Assembly (NCBI RefSeq): GCF_965201005.1
Contig: NZ_OZ241747.1
Coordinates: 3,286,001 to 3,350,000 of the forward strand
Reading direction: 5' to 3'
Origin: Mucilaginibacter_A sp965201005
GTDB lineage: Bacteria > Bacteroidota > Bacteroidia > Sphingobacteriales > Sphingobacteriaceae
Length of the DNA: 64,000 bases
The notes below the pieces were generated by a model. That model worked only from the letters and a program-made list of their open reading frames with translations, did not search any database and was not told the origin of the DNA. Positions 1-6,915 of this stretch are shown here, one piece after another. Positions within the stretch are counted from its first letter, which is position 1, and every line of letters begins with the position of its first letter. The position numbers and the translations under genes are program-made.

Positions 1-1
1 A

Positions 2-766
2 ACTTTCAACCTGACAGATCAAATCAAAAAAATTGATATTGTTGAAAGTCCTGTGGACGAATTTCAGGAATTGAATCATGCAGTTTCCACCATGTCGTCG
101 CGCGTGTCCAGCGATTATCAGGGGTTGAAAGCTTTTACCGAAAACGCTTCCCACGAAATGATCACACCAATTGCGGTAATCACTTCCAAGCTGGATACGC
201 TCATCCAGGACGAACGCTTAGAATCAGGCCAGCTTTCGCAAATTACCGACGTTTATGCGGCCATAAGCAAGCTTTCCCGCATCAACCAGTCGCTTATTTT
301 GTTAGTGAAAATTGACAACAACCTGATCCAGGAACGGGAAATTGTAGCATTGAAACCAATTCTGCTGGAAAAGGCCCAACAGTTTCAGGAAATTATCGGC
401 AACAAAAACATCCTGCTTGAACTGGTCTTGGAGGAAGCAGAAGTTAAGGCAAGTAAATACCTGATCGATATATTGATCGGCAACCTTTTCAGCAATTCCA
501 TCAGGCATAACAAACCGGGCGGTAAAATCATTGTCGGGCTTCATCATCAGCAACTCACTTTTCAAAACTCCGGCGAAGACACGCCGCTTCAACAAGAACG
601 GATATTCAGCAGGTTTTACAAAGGCCGCAATTCGGATGGTATTGGCTTAGGTTTGGCAGTGGTAGATAATATTTGCTCTAAATACGGTTTTTATATGAAA
701 TACCATTTTGCTGAAAACCTGCACAATTTTTCGGTAAACTTCAATACTGAAAAAGGATTGTCATGA
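2..766 (+). CDS. Sensor histidine kinase, C-terminal part (5' end outside window)
   Basis: This is the end of a membrane sensor kinase of a two-component system; the frame is already open at base 2, so sensor and membrane segments lie upstream of the window. Visible parts in order are a HAMP-like linker, an H-box with the phospho-acceptor His in the context ENASHEMITP (codon 152-154), an N-box (GNLFSNSIRHN), and a glycine-rich ATP lid (GIGLGLAVV). Together these are HisKA plus HATPase_c. The kinase autophosphorylates on the His and passes phosphate to a response regulator, not seen here and probably upstream. An internal ATG at 53 is not the likely start because homologous coding sense continues above it. 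The signal sensed cannot be told. Confidence 0.9.
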   Translation, partial: TFNLTDQIKKIDIVESPVDEFQELNHAVSTMSSRVSSDYQGLKAFTENASHEMITPIAVITSKLDTLIQDERLESGQLSQITDVYAAISKLSRINQSLILLVKIDNNLIQEREIVALKPILLEKAQQFQEIIGNKNILLELVLEEAEVKASKYLIDILIGNLFSNSIRHNKPGGKIIVGLHHQQLTFQNSGEDTPLQQERIFSRFYKGRNSDGIGLGLAVVDNICSKYGFYMKYHFAENLHNFSVNFNTEKGLS

Positions 767-998
767 CTTTTCAACAAAGGCAAATTCGATCTGCAAACTT
801 CAAACTTCCTTCAAAATTGTCCGTTAAATTCGCAGTGTCCGAAGTATAAAGCCGAACACTTCCTTATTTAAAGGACCATCAATTAATTGCCCTTCCGTTT
901 GGACAACGGGTTTTCCCGCTAAACTATTTTTTGATCGGATCAGGAAATAGTGATGCGGCAGAACTAAGCATTTAATCTCTAAAACTATATTTAACAAA

Positions 999-1715
999 AT
1001 GAAAAAAACATTGATCATTGTTGCGCTAACTACGATTGCAACAACATCTTTTGCGCAAAACCAGCAGGAACAGAAAGAAATTAAAGCCAATAAGAGCACC
1101 CAGCAGGACGTGAAAACCAGGGCGGCCGGCGCAATGGGCAAAGGCGAAAGCAATGAAAAATTTGGCCAGCCAAAACGTATTGAAGACAGCTATCCGTTAA
1201 CGACTGATGCAGATCGCCAAAAAATCTCTAAAATGATGCAGCAGATGACCGTTGATTTGCTTTCGCTGTTCAATCAGTACAAAGAAGCGCACTGGAACGT
1301 GAACGGGCCGTTGTATCTTCCTCTGCACGATTATTATCAGGAACAGGCAGATTATTATCGCTTGCAGGCAGATATTTTTGCAGAACGGAACTTGCAATTA
1401 GGCTATAGTGTTGACGGCCGTTACAGCACCATCAGCAAAACCAGCAACATTCCGGATTTTCCTGCCGGATATGTAACTGACAATGAATCGCTTAAATTAC
1501 TGATCGATAGGGTAACTGTTTTGCAAAAAGAAATCTATACTTATATTGCAGAGAGCAATAGTGTTGACCCGGTGACGAGCAATAAACTACAGGACCTGGC
1601 TTATAATGTCGATAAAAATATCTGGAAATTAAGGATCCATTTACAAAAACCAGGCGGAACAGGCGAAAACCTTCCCTGGAGCGGGCAGCAGTCACGTGAC
1701 CGGACGGGAAATTAA
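999..1715 (+). CDS. Secreted Dps-like ferritin (DNA-binding protein from starved cells family)
   Basis: A Dps/ferritin-like four-helix protein of 238 residues. Family members oxidise Fe(II) with peroxide and store iron. A Sec signal peptide (residues 1 to about 19, ending TTSFA before QNQ) and a charged linker of about 50 residues precede the Dps domain. The ferroxidase signature is seen as EAHWNVNGP, then LPLHDYYQ, then ADIFAER, so the two His, the Asp and the Glu are kept. The position that is usually Asp four residues after the second His is Gln. Classical Dps is cytoplasmic and about 160 residues, so export to the periplasm is the odd point. It stands alone behind a 230-bp leader and ends at its own terminator. 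A role in periplasmic iron or peroxide handling is inference. Confidence 0.88.
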   Translation: MKKTLIIVALTTIATTSFAQNQQEQKEIKANKSTQQDVKTRAAGAMGKGESNEKFGQPKRIEDSYPLTTDADRQKISKMMQQMTVDLLSLFNQYKEAHWNVNGPLYLPLHDYYQEQADYYRLQADIFAERNLQLGYSVDGRYSTISKTSNIPDFPAGYVTDNESLKLLIDRVTVLQKEIYTYIAESNSVDPVTSNKLQDLAYNVDKNIWKLRIHLQKPGGTGENLPWSGQQSRDRTGN

Positions 1716-1725
1716 ATATTAAACG

Positions 1726-1766
1726 AAACCAAAAATCGGAGGGCTGCATAAGCCCTTTTTTTGGTT
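1726..1766 (+). terminator. Rho-independent terminator of the Dps-like gene
   Basis: Stem GGGCT/AGCCC is enclosed by a longer A/T stem (AACCAAAAA pairing with TTTTTTGGTT), followed by a T run. It begins 10 bases after the stop codon. Confidence 0.8.
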
Positions 1767-1817
1767 ATTTTTTAGAAAACCTCAACAAAGCAATTTAGGC
1801 TCGACAGCTGGTCAGTA

Positions 1818-2582
1818 TCAATTCACACTTCTTTCCAATGCTTTGATTTGTGGCTGATAATCCCGAGGCAAAATTGCAGCTTTTACCAAACCGTCCAGCT
1901 TTAGTTTACGGCTCAGTTTGTACATCGGCACAATCAGTTTCAGCAAAAAAATATCTTTCAGACCTAATAATTGCCGCACATATCCGGGCACCAATTGGGC
2001 TTGTACTTCTTTTAGCAGGATAAATCTCGGCAAGCCCAAGTGCTTTCGGTATTGTTTGTACAAATCAACCGTAAAGCGGCTTTTTTCCAGGTTTCTGCGG
2101 AGATGATTTTCGCGCACGGGCAGCCAGTTTTGATAGTTTTCGGGCAAATCCGGGATTTTCATCCGCAAGCCCATCCGGTAAAAAGTATGGTAAATTTCTT
2201 CTTTTTCTGCGGAGGAAAGTTTGTTGTAAAGCAATTCGTAAGCGCGTACAGAATAATCCACCAGTAAAAACAGCACGTCGCGGTAAGCCCAGTCCGGTAT
2301 TTGGCTGCCGCGGTTTTTCTCTACTGCGGAGTGGATGGCCGTAATTTGATCGATGGCAAAATTGGCATCTTTTAAAGTAGAAAAATTGATCCTTTGTGCG
2401 TAAGTTACGGTAGAAAACAATCGCCCCAACGGATCGGCCGGTAATTTTCCGGTAAAATACAGCCAGTCCACGGCTTTGTTCAGTGCAAATTCTGCCGATG
2501 CACCGGCGAAAATGAACAAAATCGTATCTGCATTGCTCCATATTTTCCGCACAATTGAACCTTGTTCCACAAATAACTCCAT
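1818..2582 (-). CDS. DUF2236 (MpaB-like oxygenase family) protein
   Basis: A 254-residue protein of the DUF2236 / MpaB-latex clearing family, whose characterised members are haem-dependent oxygenases. Seen here is the family pattern near the N-terminus: a short lead, then AGASAEFALNKAVDWLYF and DPLGRLFSTVTYAQRINF, and a conserved HSAVEKNRG segment. The ATG at 2582 is chosen because the frame above it only offers a TTG at 2669 with a poor extension, and the protein then begins just ahead of the conserved core. No signal peptide is seen. It stands alone, convergent with the Dps-like gene. The substrate is unknown; the name rests on recognising the domain by eye. Confidence 0.75.
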   Translation of the reverse strand: MELFVEQGSIVRKIWSNADTILFIFAGASAEFALNKAVDWLYFTGKLPADPLGRLFSTVTYAQRINFSTLKDANFAIDQITAIHSAVEKNRGSQIPDWAYRDVLFLLVDYSVRAYELLYNKLSSAEKEEIYHTFYRMGLRMKIPDLPENYQNWLPVRENHLRRNLEKSRFTVDLYKQYRKHLGLPRFILLKEVQAQLVPGYVRQLLGLKDIFLLKLIVPMYKLSRKLKLDGLVKAAILPRDYQPQIKALERSVN

Positions 2583-2773
2583 GTTAAACCAACGTGGTTT
2601 TTGGTTTTTTGTGCGGAAGATTTGTGGTTTTGTACTTTTGGCAGAAGGTGAAAAGCTGCATCCGGGCAATGCTTCTTTTACCAGTATAAATTTAGACTGC
2701 GGAAAATTCTTCCGGTAAGTTCATTAGGATAAGATGTAAGTTTCAAATTAATCAAAAACCGTTCAAAATAAAA

Positions 2774-2817
2774 ATGCTTCTTTTACCACCTAAATTTTAG
2801 GGTGATAAAAGAAGCAT
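2774..2817. repeat. Paired dispersed 12-mer motif, 32-base spacing class
   Basis: ATGCTTCTTTTA at 2774 and its complement TAAAAGAAGCAT at 2806 face each other around a core that is itself a near palindrome (CACCTAAA...TTTAGGGTG), giving an almost continuous 44-base palindrome. A lone copy lies at 2669-2680, extended by a GTATAAATTTA tail. It sits between a minus-strand gene start and a minus-strand gene end. Confidence 0.85.
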
Positions 2818-2876
2818 TTAGTTTTTTTCATGCCGAAACTATTGCGGCATTTTGCATTTGCAGTTTATTCTTTCAC

Positions 2877-2902
2877 AAAAAAACCTGAAAGAAATCCAGG
2901 TT
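2877..2902 (-). terminator. Rho-independent terminator of the DUF5606 gene
   Basis: On the minus strand AACCTG pairs with CAGGTT around a 9-base loop and is followed by seven T. It begins 16 bases downstream of the DUF5606 stop codon. Confidence 0.7.
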
Positions 2903-2917
2903 AATCAAAGCAAAAAA

Positions 2918-3346
2918 TTACTCTGCAGGGGTTTCGGTTTTCGGCTCCTCGGCAGTTTCAGCTTCCGCTTCAAACTCCGGTCTTGTTTTTAAAATCTCAA
3001 ACCAGGAAATTATCTTTTTAATGTCCGAAGCATAAACTTTCTCTTCATCATGGTCTGGTGCCACTTCACGGAAAAATTCGCGCAGTGTTTTGCCGTCGGC
3101 TTTTTTCGCGTCCGGAATGTTTTCCAGCGTTTTCATGCGCGCTAAAATATCCGTCAGTTTTAAATCTTCATCTTCACCAAAAACCGTGATTTCATCCAGC
3201 GCGGCCAGTTTTGCCGTACTCAAGTTTACCACTAATTTCAGTTTTTGCCCGTCCAGGCTTTCCAAAACAAAGCCGGTTTTATTTTGCGCCATTGCGCGCC
3301 ACAAACCAGGTTTGCCGGAAACGGAAACTATTCCATATAAATTCAT
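2918..3346 (-). CDS. DUF5606 domain protein
   Basis: A 142-residue cytoplasmic protein matching the Bacteroidota-specific DUF5606 pattern: MNLYGIVSVSGKPGLWR at the N-terminus, a small beta-rich domain, then a helical part ending ASDIKKIISWFEIL, and an acidic Glu/Ala/Pro-rich tail of about 20 residues. The function is not known to me. The gene precedes its own terminator and follows the cyclophilin gene by 100 bases, so the two may or may not be cotranscribed. The ATG at 3346 is the first in frame and gives the usual family N-terminus. Confidence 0.85.
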   Translation of the reverse strand: MNLYGIVSVSGKPGLWRAMAQNKTGFVLESLDGQKLKLVVNLSTAKLAALDEITVFGEDEDLKLTDILARMKTLENIPDAKKADGKTLREFFREVAPDHDEEKVYASDIKKIISWFEILKTRPEFEAEAETAEEPKTETPAE

Positions 3347-3446
3347 TTTTTTTGAGTTTTACGTTGTAAGTAATATGTTGGGGCAAACTCTTTATAAAAG
3401 GTTTATACCAAATACTTAAAACGTACGATTGAGCACTAAAAATCTA

Positions 3447-3905
3447 TTAATCAATCACTTCAACACTGGTAATTTTATCGCCCTGACGGATTTGATCCAC
3501 CACATCTACATTGTCCACCACTTTGCCAAAAACGGTGTGGTTGCCATCTAAATGCGCGGTGTTTGCACGGCTGTGGCAGATAAAAAACTGCGAACCGCCC
3601 GTATTGCGACCGGCATGTGCCATTGATAGCACGCCGCGATCATGATATTGGTTTTCGCCGGTTAGCTCGCAATCAATTTTATAACCCGGGCCGCCGCTGC
3701 CTGCGCGGTTAGCGGTTGACGGATCTTTGGAAAGCGGATCGCCGGTTTGCACCATAAAATTCGGGATTACGCGGTGAAAAGCCACACCATCGTAAAAGCC
3801 GTCTTTGGCTAATTTTGTAAAGTTAGCCACGGTATTTGGCGCATCCTGTTCGTAAAATTCTACAGTCATGTCGCCTTTTTCGGTTTTAATAATTGCTTTG
3901 CTCAT
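3447..3905 (-). CDS. Cyclophilin-type peptidyl-prolyl cis-trans isomerase
   Basis: A compact single-domain cyclophilin of 152 residues, which catalyses cis/trans isomerisation of prolyl bonds and helps folding. The catalytic signature is clear: FHRVIPNFMVQTGDP, then GSQFFICHS, then HLDGNHTVFGKV. No signal peptide or lipobox is present, so it acts in the cytoplasm. Length fits the short PpiB-like type. The ATG at 3905 gives the standard N-terminus MSKAIIKTEKG. A Bacteroidota -7 box (TAACTTTG) lies 19 bases upstream, suggesting its own promoter and a very short leader. Confidence 0.95.
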   Translation of the reverse strand: MSKAIIKTEKGDMTVEFYEQDAPNTVANFTKLAKDGFYDGVAFHRVIPNFMVQTGDPLSKDPSTANRAGSGGPGYKIDCELTGENQYHDRGVLSMAHAGRNTGGSQFFICHSRANTAHLDGNHTVFGKVVDNVDVVDQIRQGDKITSVEVID

Positions 3906-3924
3906 TTTGTTGTTTAAAGAGGTG

Positions 3925-3932
3925 CAAAGTTA
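3925..3932 (-). promoter_or_regulatory. Bacteroidota -7 promoter box for the cyclophilin gene
   Basis: TAACTTTG on the minus strand matches the TAnnTTTG consensus, 19 bases from the ATG. A convincing -33 box was not resolved. Confidence 0.5.
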
Positions 3933-3972
3933 GTATTTTAGTAACAATATTAGATTTTTAGAATTGAATAAG

Positions 3973-5238
3973 ATGAAGGGTTTCCGTGCTGTTTTTATCA
4001 CTATATTTTTAAGTTTTGCTGGGTTTTGGGCAAAGGCCGCTTCCATTTTAATACCGATGGACGAAGTGCAGCACGATCATCTGAAATCTTACGGAATTGC
4101 TTTCTGGGTGTTGAAAAACGGCGAAGAAGTAGATTGGCTACTCAACTATCGCGGCGGCAGTTTTATGCTGAAATATAGCGAGAAAGCGGAATCAGAATGT
4201 AAAATCCGCGGTGTGAGCTATGAGGTTTTGGCCGATGCTAAAGTGACTTCCATTTTAAATGAAATCACAGATCCTTCCGTAAACATGGATTTGGTAAAAC
4301 TTGAAAAAGCACCAAAAATGGCCGTTTATTCGCCCAAAAGCAAATTACCCTGGGACGATGCCGTAACGCTGGTTTTAACGTATGCCGAAATCCCGTACAC
4401 AGTTTTGTATGATGAGGAAATTATCAAAGGCGAGCTGCCCAAATACGATTGGCTGCACCTGCACCACGAAGATTTTACAGGCCAGTACAGCAAGTTTTAC
4501 TCCGCTTTTCACAATGCGGCCTGGTACGTTGAAGACCAGCAAAGACAGGAAGCATTGGCCAAAAAATTAGGGTTTAAAAAAGTATCGCAAATGAAGCTGG
4601 CCGTGGCCAAAGATATCCGCGATTTTTGCGCTGGCGGCGGATTTTTGTTTGCCATGTGTTCTGGTACGGATACTTTTGATATTGCTTTGGCTGCCGAAGG
4701 AACCGATATCTGCGAACGTATTTTTGATGGTGATGCCGCTGATCCGAACGCGCAATCCAAGCTTGATTTTAACAATACTTTTGCCTTCCAAAACTTCAAA
4801 TTGGATGAAAATCCGTACAGTCACAGCTTCAGTAATATTGACGTAACGCCAACCCGTACCGTAAGCCGATCAGATGATTTTTTTACATTGTTTGATTTTT
4901 CGGCCAAATGGGACGTGGTCCCGTCCATGCTCACCCAAAACCATGATAAAGTGATCAAAGGTTTTATGGGACTGACAACGGCTTTCCGCGAGAGTTTGAT
5001 CAAACCAAATGTGCTGATTTTGGGCGAACTGAAATCTGCCGGGGAAGCGCGCTATATCCACGGCGACTATGGCAAAGGCCAATGGACATTTTACGGCGGC
5101 CACGATCCGGAAGATTACCAGCACGCCATCGGCGATCCGCCAACAGATTTAAAACTGCACCCTAATTCTCCAGGTTATCGTTTGATTTTGAACAACGTTT
5201 TGTTTCCGGCGGCGAAGAAAAAGAAGCAGAAGACCTGA
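3973..5238 (+). CDS. Large exported protein, possible glutamine-amidotransferase-like fold
   Basis: A 421-residue exported protein with a signal peptide (residues 1 to about 22, ending FWAKA before ASILIPMDE). I recall close relatives being labelled asparagine synthetase B in Bacteroidota databases, but I see no N-terminal Cys nucleophile or AsnB ATP-pyrophosphatase motif, so that name should not be trusted. The core has segments AVYSPKSKLPWDDAVTLVL, YDWLHLHHEDFTG and GGGFLFAMCSGTDTFD, which resemble an amidotransferase-like alpha/beta fold with a Cys after a glycine turn. The C-terminal part holds YGKGQWTFYGGHDPED, and the tail is lysine-rich. The ATG at 3973 is preferred over a TTG nine bases earlier. 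The stop overlaps a copy of the dispersed 12-mer at 5238-5249. Confidence 0.7.
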   Translation: MKGFRAVFITIFLSFAGFWAKAASILIPMDEVQHDHLKSYGIAFWVLKNGEEVDWLLNYRGGSFMLKYSEKAESECKIRGVSYEVLADAKVTSILNEITDPSVNMDLVKLEKAPKMAVYSPKSKLPWDDAVTLVLTYAEIPYTVLYDEEIIKGELPKYDWLHLHHEDFTGQYSKFYSAFHNAAWYVEDQQRQEALAKKLGFKKVSQMKLAVAKDIRDFCAGGGFLFAMCSGTDTFDIALAAEGTDICERIFDGDAADPNAQSKLDFNNTFAFQNFKLDENPYSHSFSNIDVTPTRTVSRSDDFFTLFDFSAKWDVVPSMLTQNHDKVIKGFMGLTTAFRESLIKPNVLILGELKSAGEARYIHGDYGKGQWTFYGGHDPEDYQHAIGDPPTDLKLHPNSPGYRLILNNVLFPAAKKKKQKT

Positions 5239-5321
5239 TGCTGTTTTTATCGGTATAAAATTGAGATAATTTTCAAGGAATAATATTTTTCGTACCGTAA
5301 AAGGCTACTATAATTTATGAT

Positions 5322-6497
5322 ATGATTTCTAAACAAATTGTTAAACTTTTTATGATGTATAGAAGAATTGTAATAGCACTTATGCTGTTTTTAAGTTCAA
5401 ATATTTCTTTTGGGCAAACGGTAAAAAAATTCAAACTAATAAGTGATATACAGCAAGATGTTTTATTTCGAGGTTGTGATACATTGTACTATACAAATCA
5501 AATAAAATCAGACGTTCTTGACTCTACTATTAGGATAATCGCGTCTAAAAAGTCATTTTCTTTAGATCCACTATATGCTGGCAAGCAAACTCAATCATTT
5601 GTCATCACTTCAACTGAACAAGCGTATTTAATCCAAGAATTAAATAAATTAAAAGTTTTCAAGTGGTCAAAAGGCATGTTTCTAAAATCAAGATGTCTTT
5701 CTATTAAACAGACAAACGCGGTATTCACAAACAATGAAAAATCCAAGGAAGCAATCTCGCGTTATTGTCCTATTATTTATACTTTTTCCAAACCAATATT
5801 CCTTCGAAATAATAGCATTTGTCTGTACTTAAAACAGGAGCAGTATGGGATTGATAACACACAATTAAGCTATAATTTCTACTGGAAAGAAAATGAATAT
5901 TGGGAAGAATATGCTGATGTTTATATTAATATGGGTAATTATGAAGGTGAACCTGAAGAGGAACAGAAAGTAGCAGTAAAAGAAGATGTAGTTCAGGTTT
6001 CAACACCTGATATTGGAAAAATATTTAATGATTCATCTACAACAAAACGGGTTAAGTTTGGGAAAGATGTACTTATCGCATTAAAATCATCAAGGATAGA
6101 TTCCCTAAAAATCTTATTTCCAACACTGAAACAGAGCATTAAAATAGATCAAGCAAAAGGTGGTAATCCAAAGATCATTAAAAAAGATGATTTAAAAGAG
6201 TTGAACCTTAATCATGAACTTGTATTAAATATGTCTGTGTCTATGTGTGGGTCTGTTTTGGAGAAGGCTAAAGTATTGAAGATTGATTGGTCAAAAGTAG
6301 TTCTTGACAATGTAGACAAGCAAGAGAAATTTTATCCTGCAAACACTAAATATAAAGGTGGACCCATTACAATGGTAAGTATGGATATTTTATTTTCCGA
6401 AGGACAACACAAATATTTAATCAATATTTCTCAAGCACTTTTTATAGATAATTATTGGAAAATAAATGGTTATATGGAACTTAAGGAAGTTAAATAA
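5322..6497 (+). CDS. Exported protein of unknown function in an AT-rich island
   Basis: A 391-residue protein that I do not recognise. It has a signal peptide (YRRIVIALMLFLSSNISFG before Q); in-frame ATGs at 5352 and 5355 would remove a 10 or 11 residue extension and are equally plausible starts. The middle contains an acidic stretch (GEPEEEQKVAVKED). The last 100 residues form what looks like a small alpha/beta domain ending in a beta pair (LINISQALFIDNYWKINGYMELKEVK), which resembles the strand pattern of secreted adhesion or immunity-like domains, but this is only an impression. The region has lower GC and more A-rich codons than both flanks, suggesting transfer. It is followed 33 bases later by a small gene on the same strand. 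Confidence 0.6.
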   Translation: MISKQIVKLFMMYRRIVIALMLFLSSNISFGQTVKKFKLISDIQQDVLFRGCDTLYYTNQIKSDVLDSTIRIIASKKSFSLDPLYAGKQTQSFVITSTEQAYLIQELNKLKVFKWSKGMFLKSRCLSIKQTNAVFTNNEKSKEAISRYCPIIYTFSKPIFLRNNSICLYLKQEQYGIDNTQLSYNFYWKENEYWEEYADVYINMGNYEGEPEEEQKVAVKEDVVQVSTPDIGKIFNDSSTTKRVKFGKDVLIALKSSRIDSLKILFPTLKQSIKIDQAKGGNPKIIKKDDLKELNLNHELVLNMSVSMCGSVLEKAKVLKIDWSKVVLDNVDKQEKFYPANTKYKGGPITMVSMDILFSEGQHKYLINISQALFIDNYWKINGYMELKEVK

Positions 6498-6530
6498 TTT
6501 TATTTTGCTTATTACACTATTGTACCAATC

Positions 6531-6719
6531 ATGGAAATGAAAAAAGTAAAATTAACCATTGAAAAAGGAGAAAAAGTTTTGTGGGGCAGTATTAAGTATA
6601 ACAACAATTTAATTGCCGATTACGCCAATAATCTTACGGAACTTGAAAGTAAATTAAAAAAACATTTACAAGAATTTGAAGATGTTGAACCTGAAACTGT
6701 AACATTTAAACACAATTAA
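6531..6719 (+). CDS. Small protein, possibly HicB-like
   Basis: A 62-residue protein, or 60 residues if the ATG at 6537 is used. The order is a beta strand (KKVKLTIEKGEKVLWGSI), a turn (NNNLIADYANNLTEL), a helix (ESKLKKHLQEF) and an acidic end. This strand-strand-helix pattern with a short period recalls the degenerate RNase H fold of HicB-like antitoxins, but the match is weak and no HicA toxin gene is adjacent. It may belong with the upstream unknown gene, whose AT-rich composition it shares. Confidence 0.45.
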   Translation: MEMKKVKLTIEKGEKVLWGSIKYNNNLIADYANNLTELESKLKKHLQEFEDVEPETVTFKHN

Positions 6720-6752
6720 AATGTGTTTTCGTGTTCATTCAAACTATTGATC

Positions 6753-6844
6753 ATGCTTCTTTTATCGCATAAAAATCAATGTTTTGTATATCCTTTTAAA
6801 GATCGCTGATTTAAACACCAATTTTATAGTGCTAAAAGAAGCAT
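6753..6844. repeat. Paired dispersed 12-mer motif, about 80-base spacing class
   Basis: ATGCTTCTTTTA at 6753 and TAAAAGAAGCAT at 6833 face each other 80 bases apart. The inner sequences GCATAAAA and TTTTATAGTGC extend the arms. It lies between two convergent genes. Confidence 0.8.
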
Positions 6845-6848
6845 CATT

Positions 6849-6882
6849 GTCATTTCGGCCCGAAGGGAGAAATCTTCTTCAA
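6849..6882 (+). repeat. Copy of a second intergenic repeat (GTCATTTCG type)
   Basis: The element runs GTCATTTCG, CCCGAAGGGAGAAATCTTCT. A related copy lies in the opposite orientation at 19815-19853. From memory, similar GAGAAATCT-ended repeats are common between genes in Bacteroidota. Confidence 0.55.
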
Positions 6883-6915
6883 ATGTTTAAAATCAACGGT
6901 TTTGACAGCAAACTA

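Noticed and set aside
3973..5238. Asparagine synthetase B
   Set aside because: The label is familiar, but the N-terminal Cys and AsnB ATP-site motifs are not visible and the protein carries a signal peptide.
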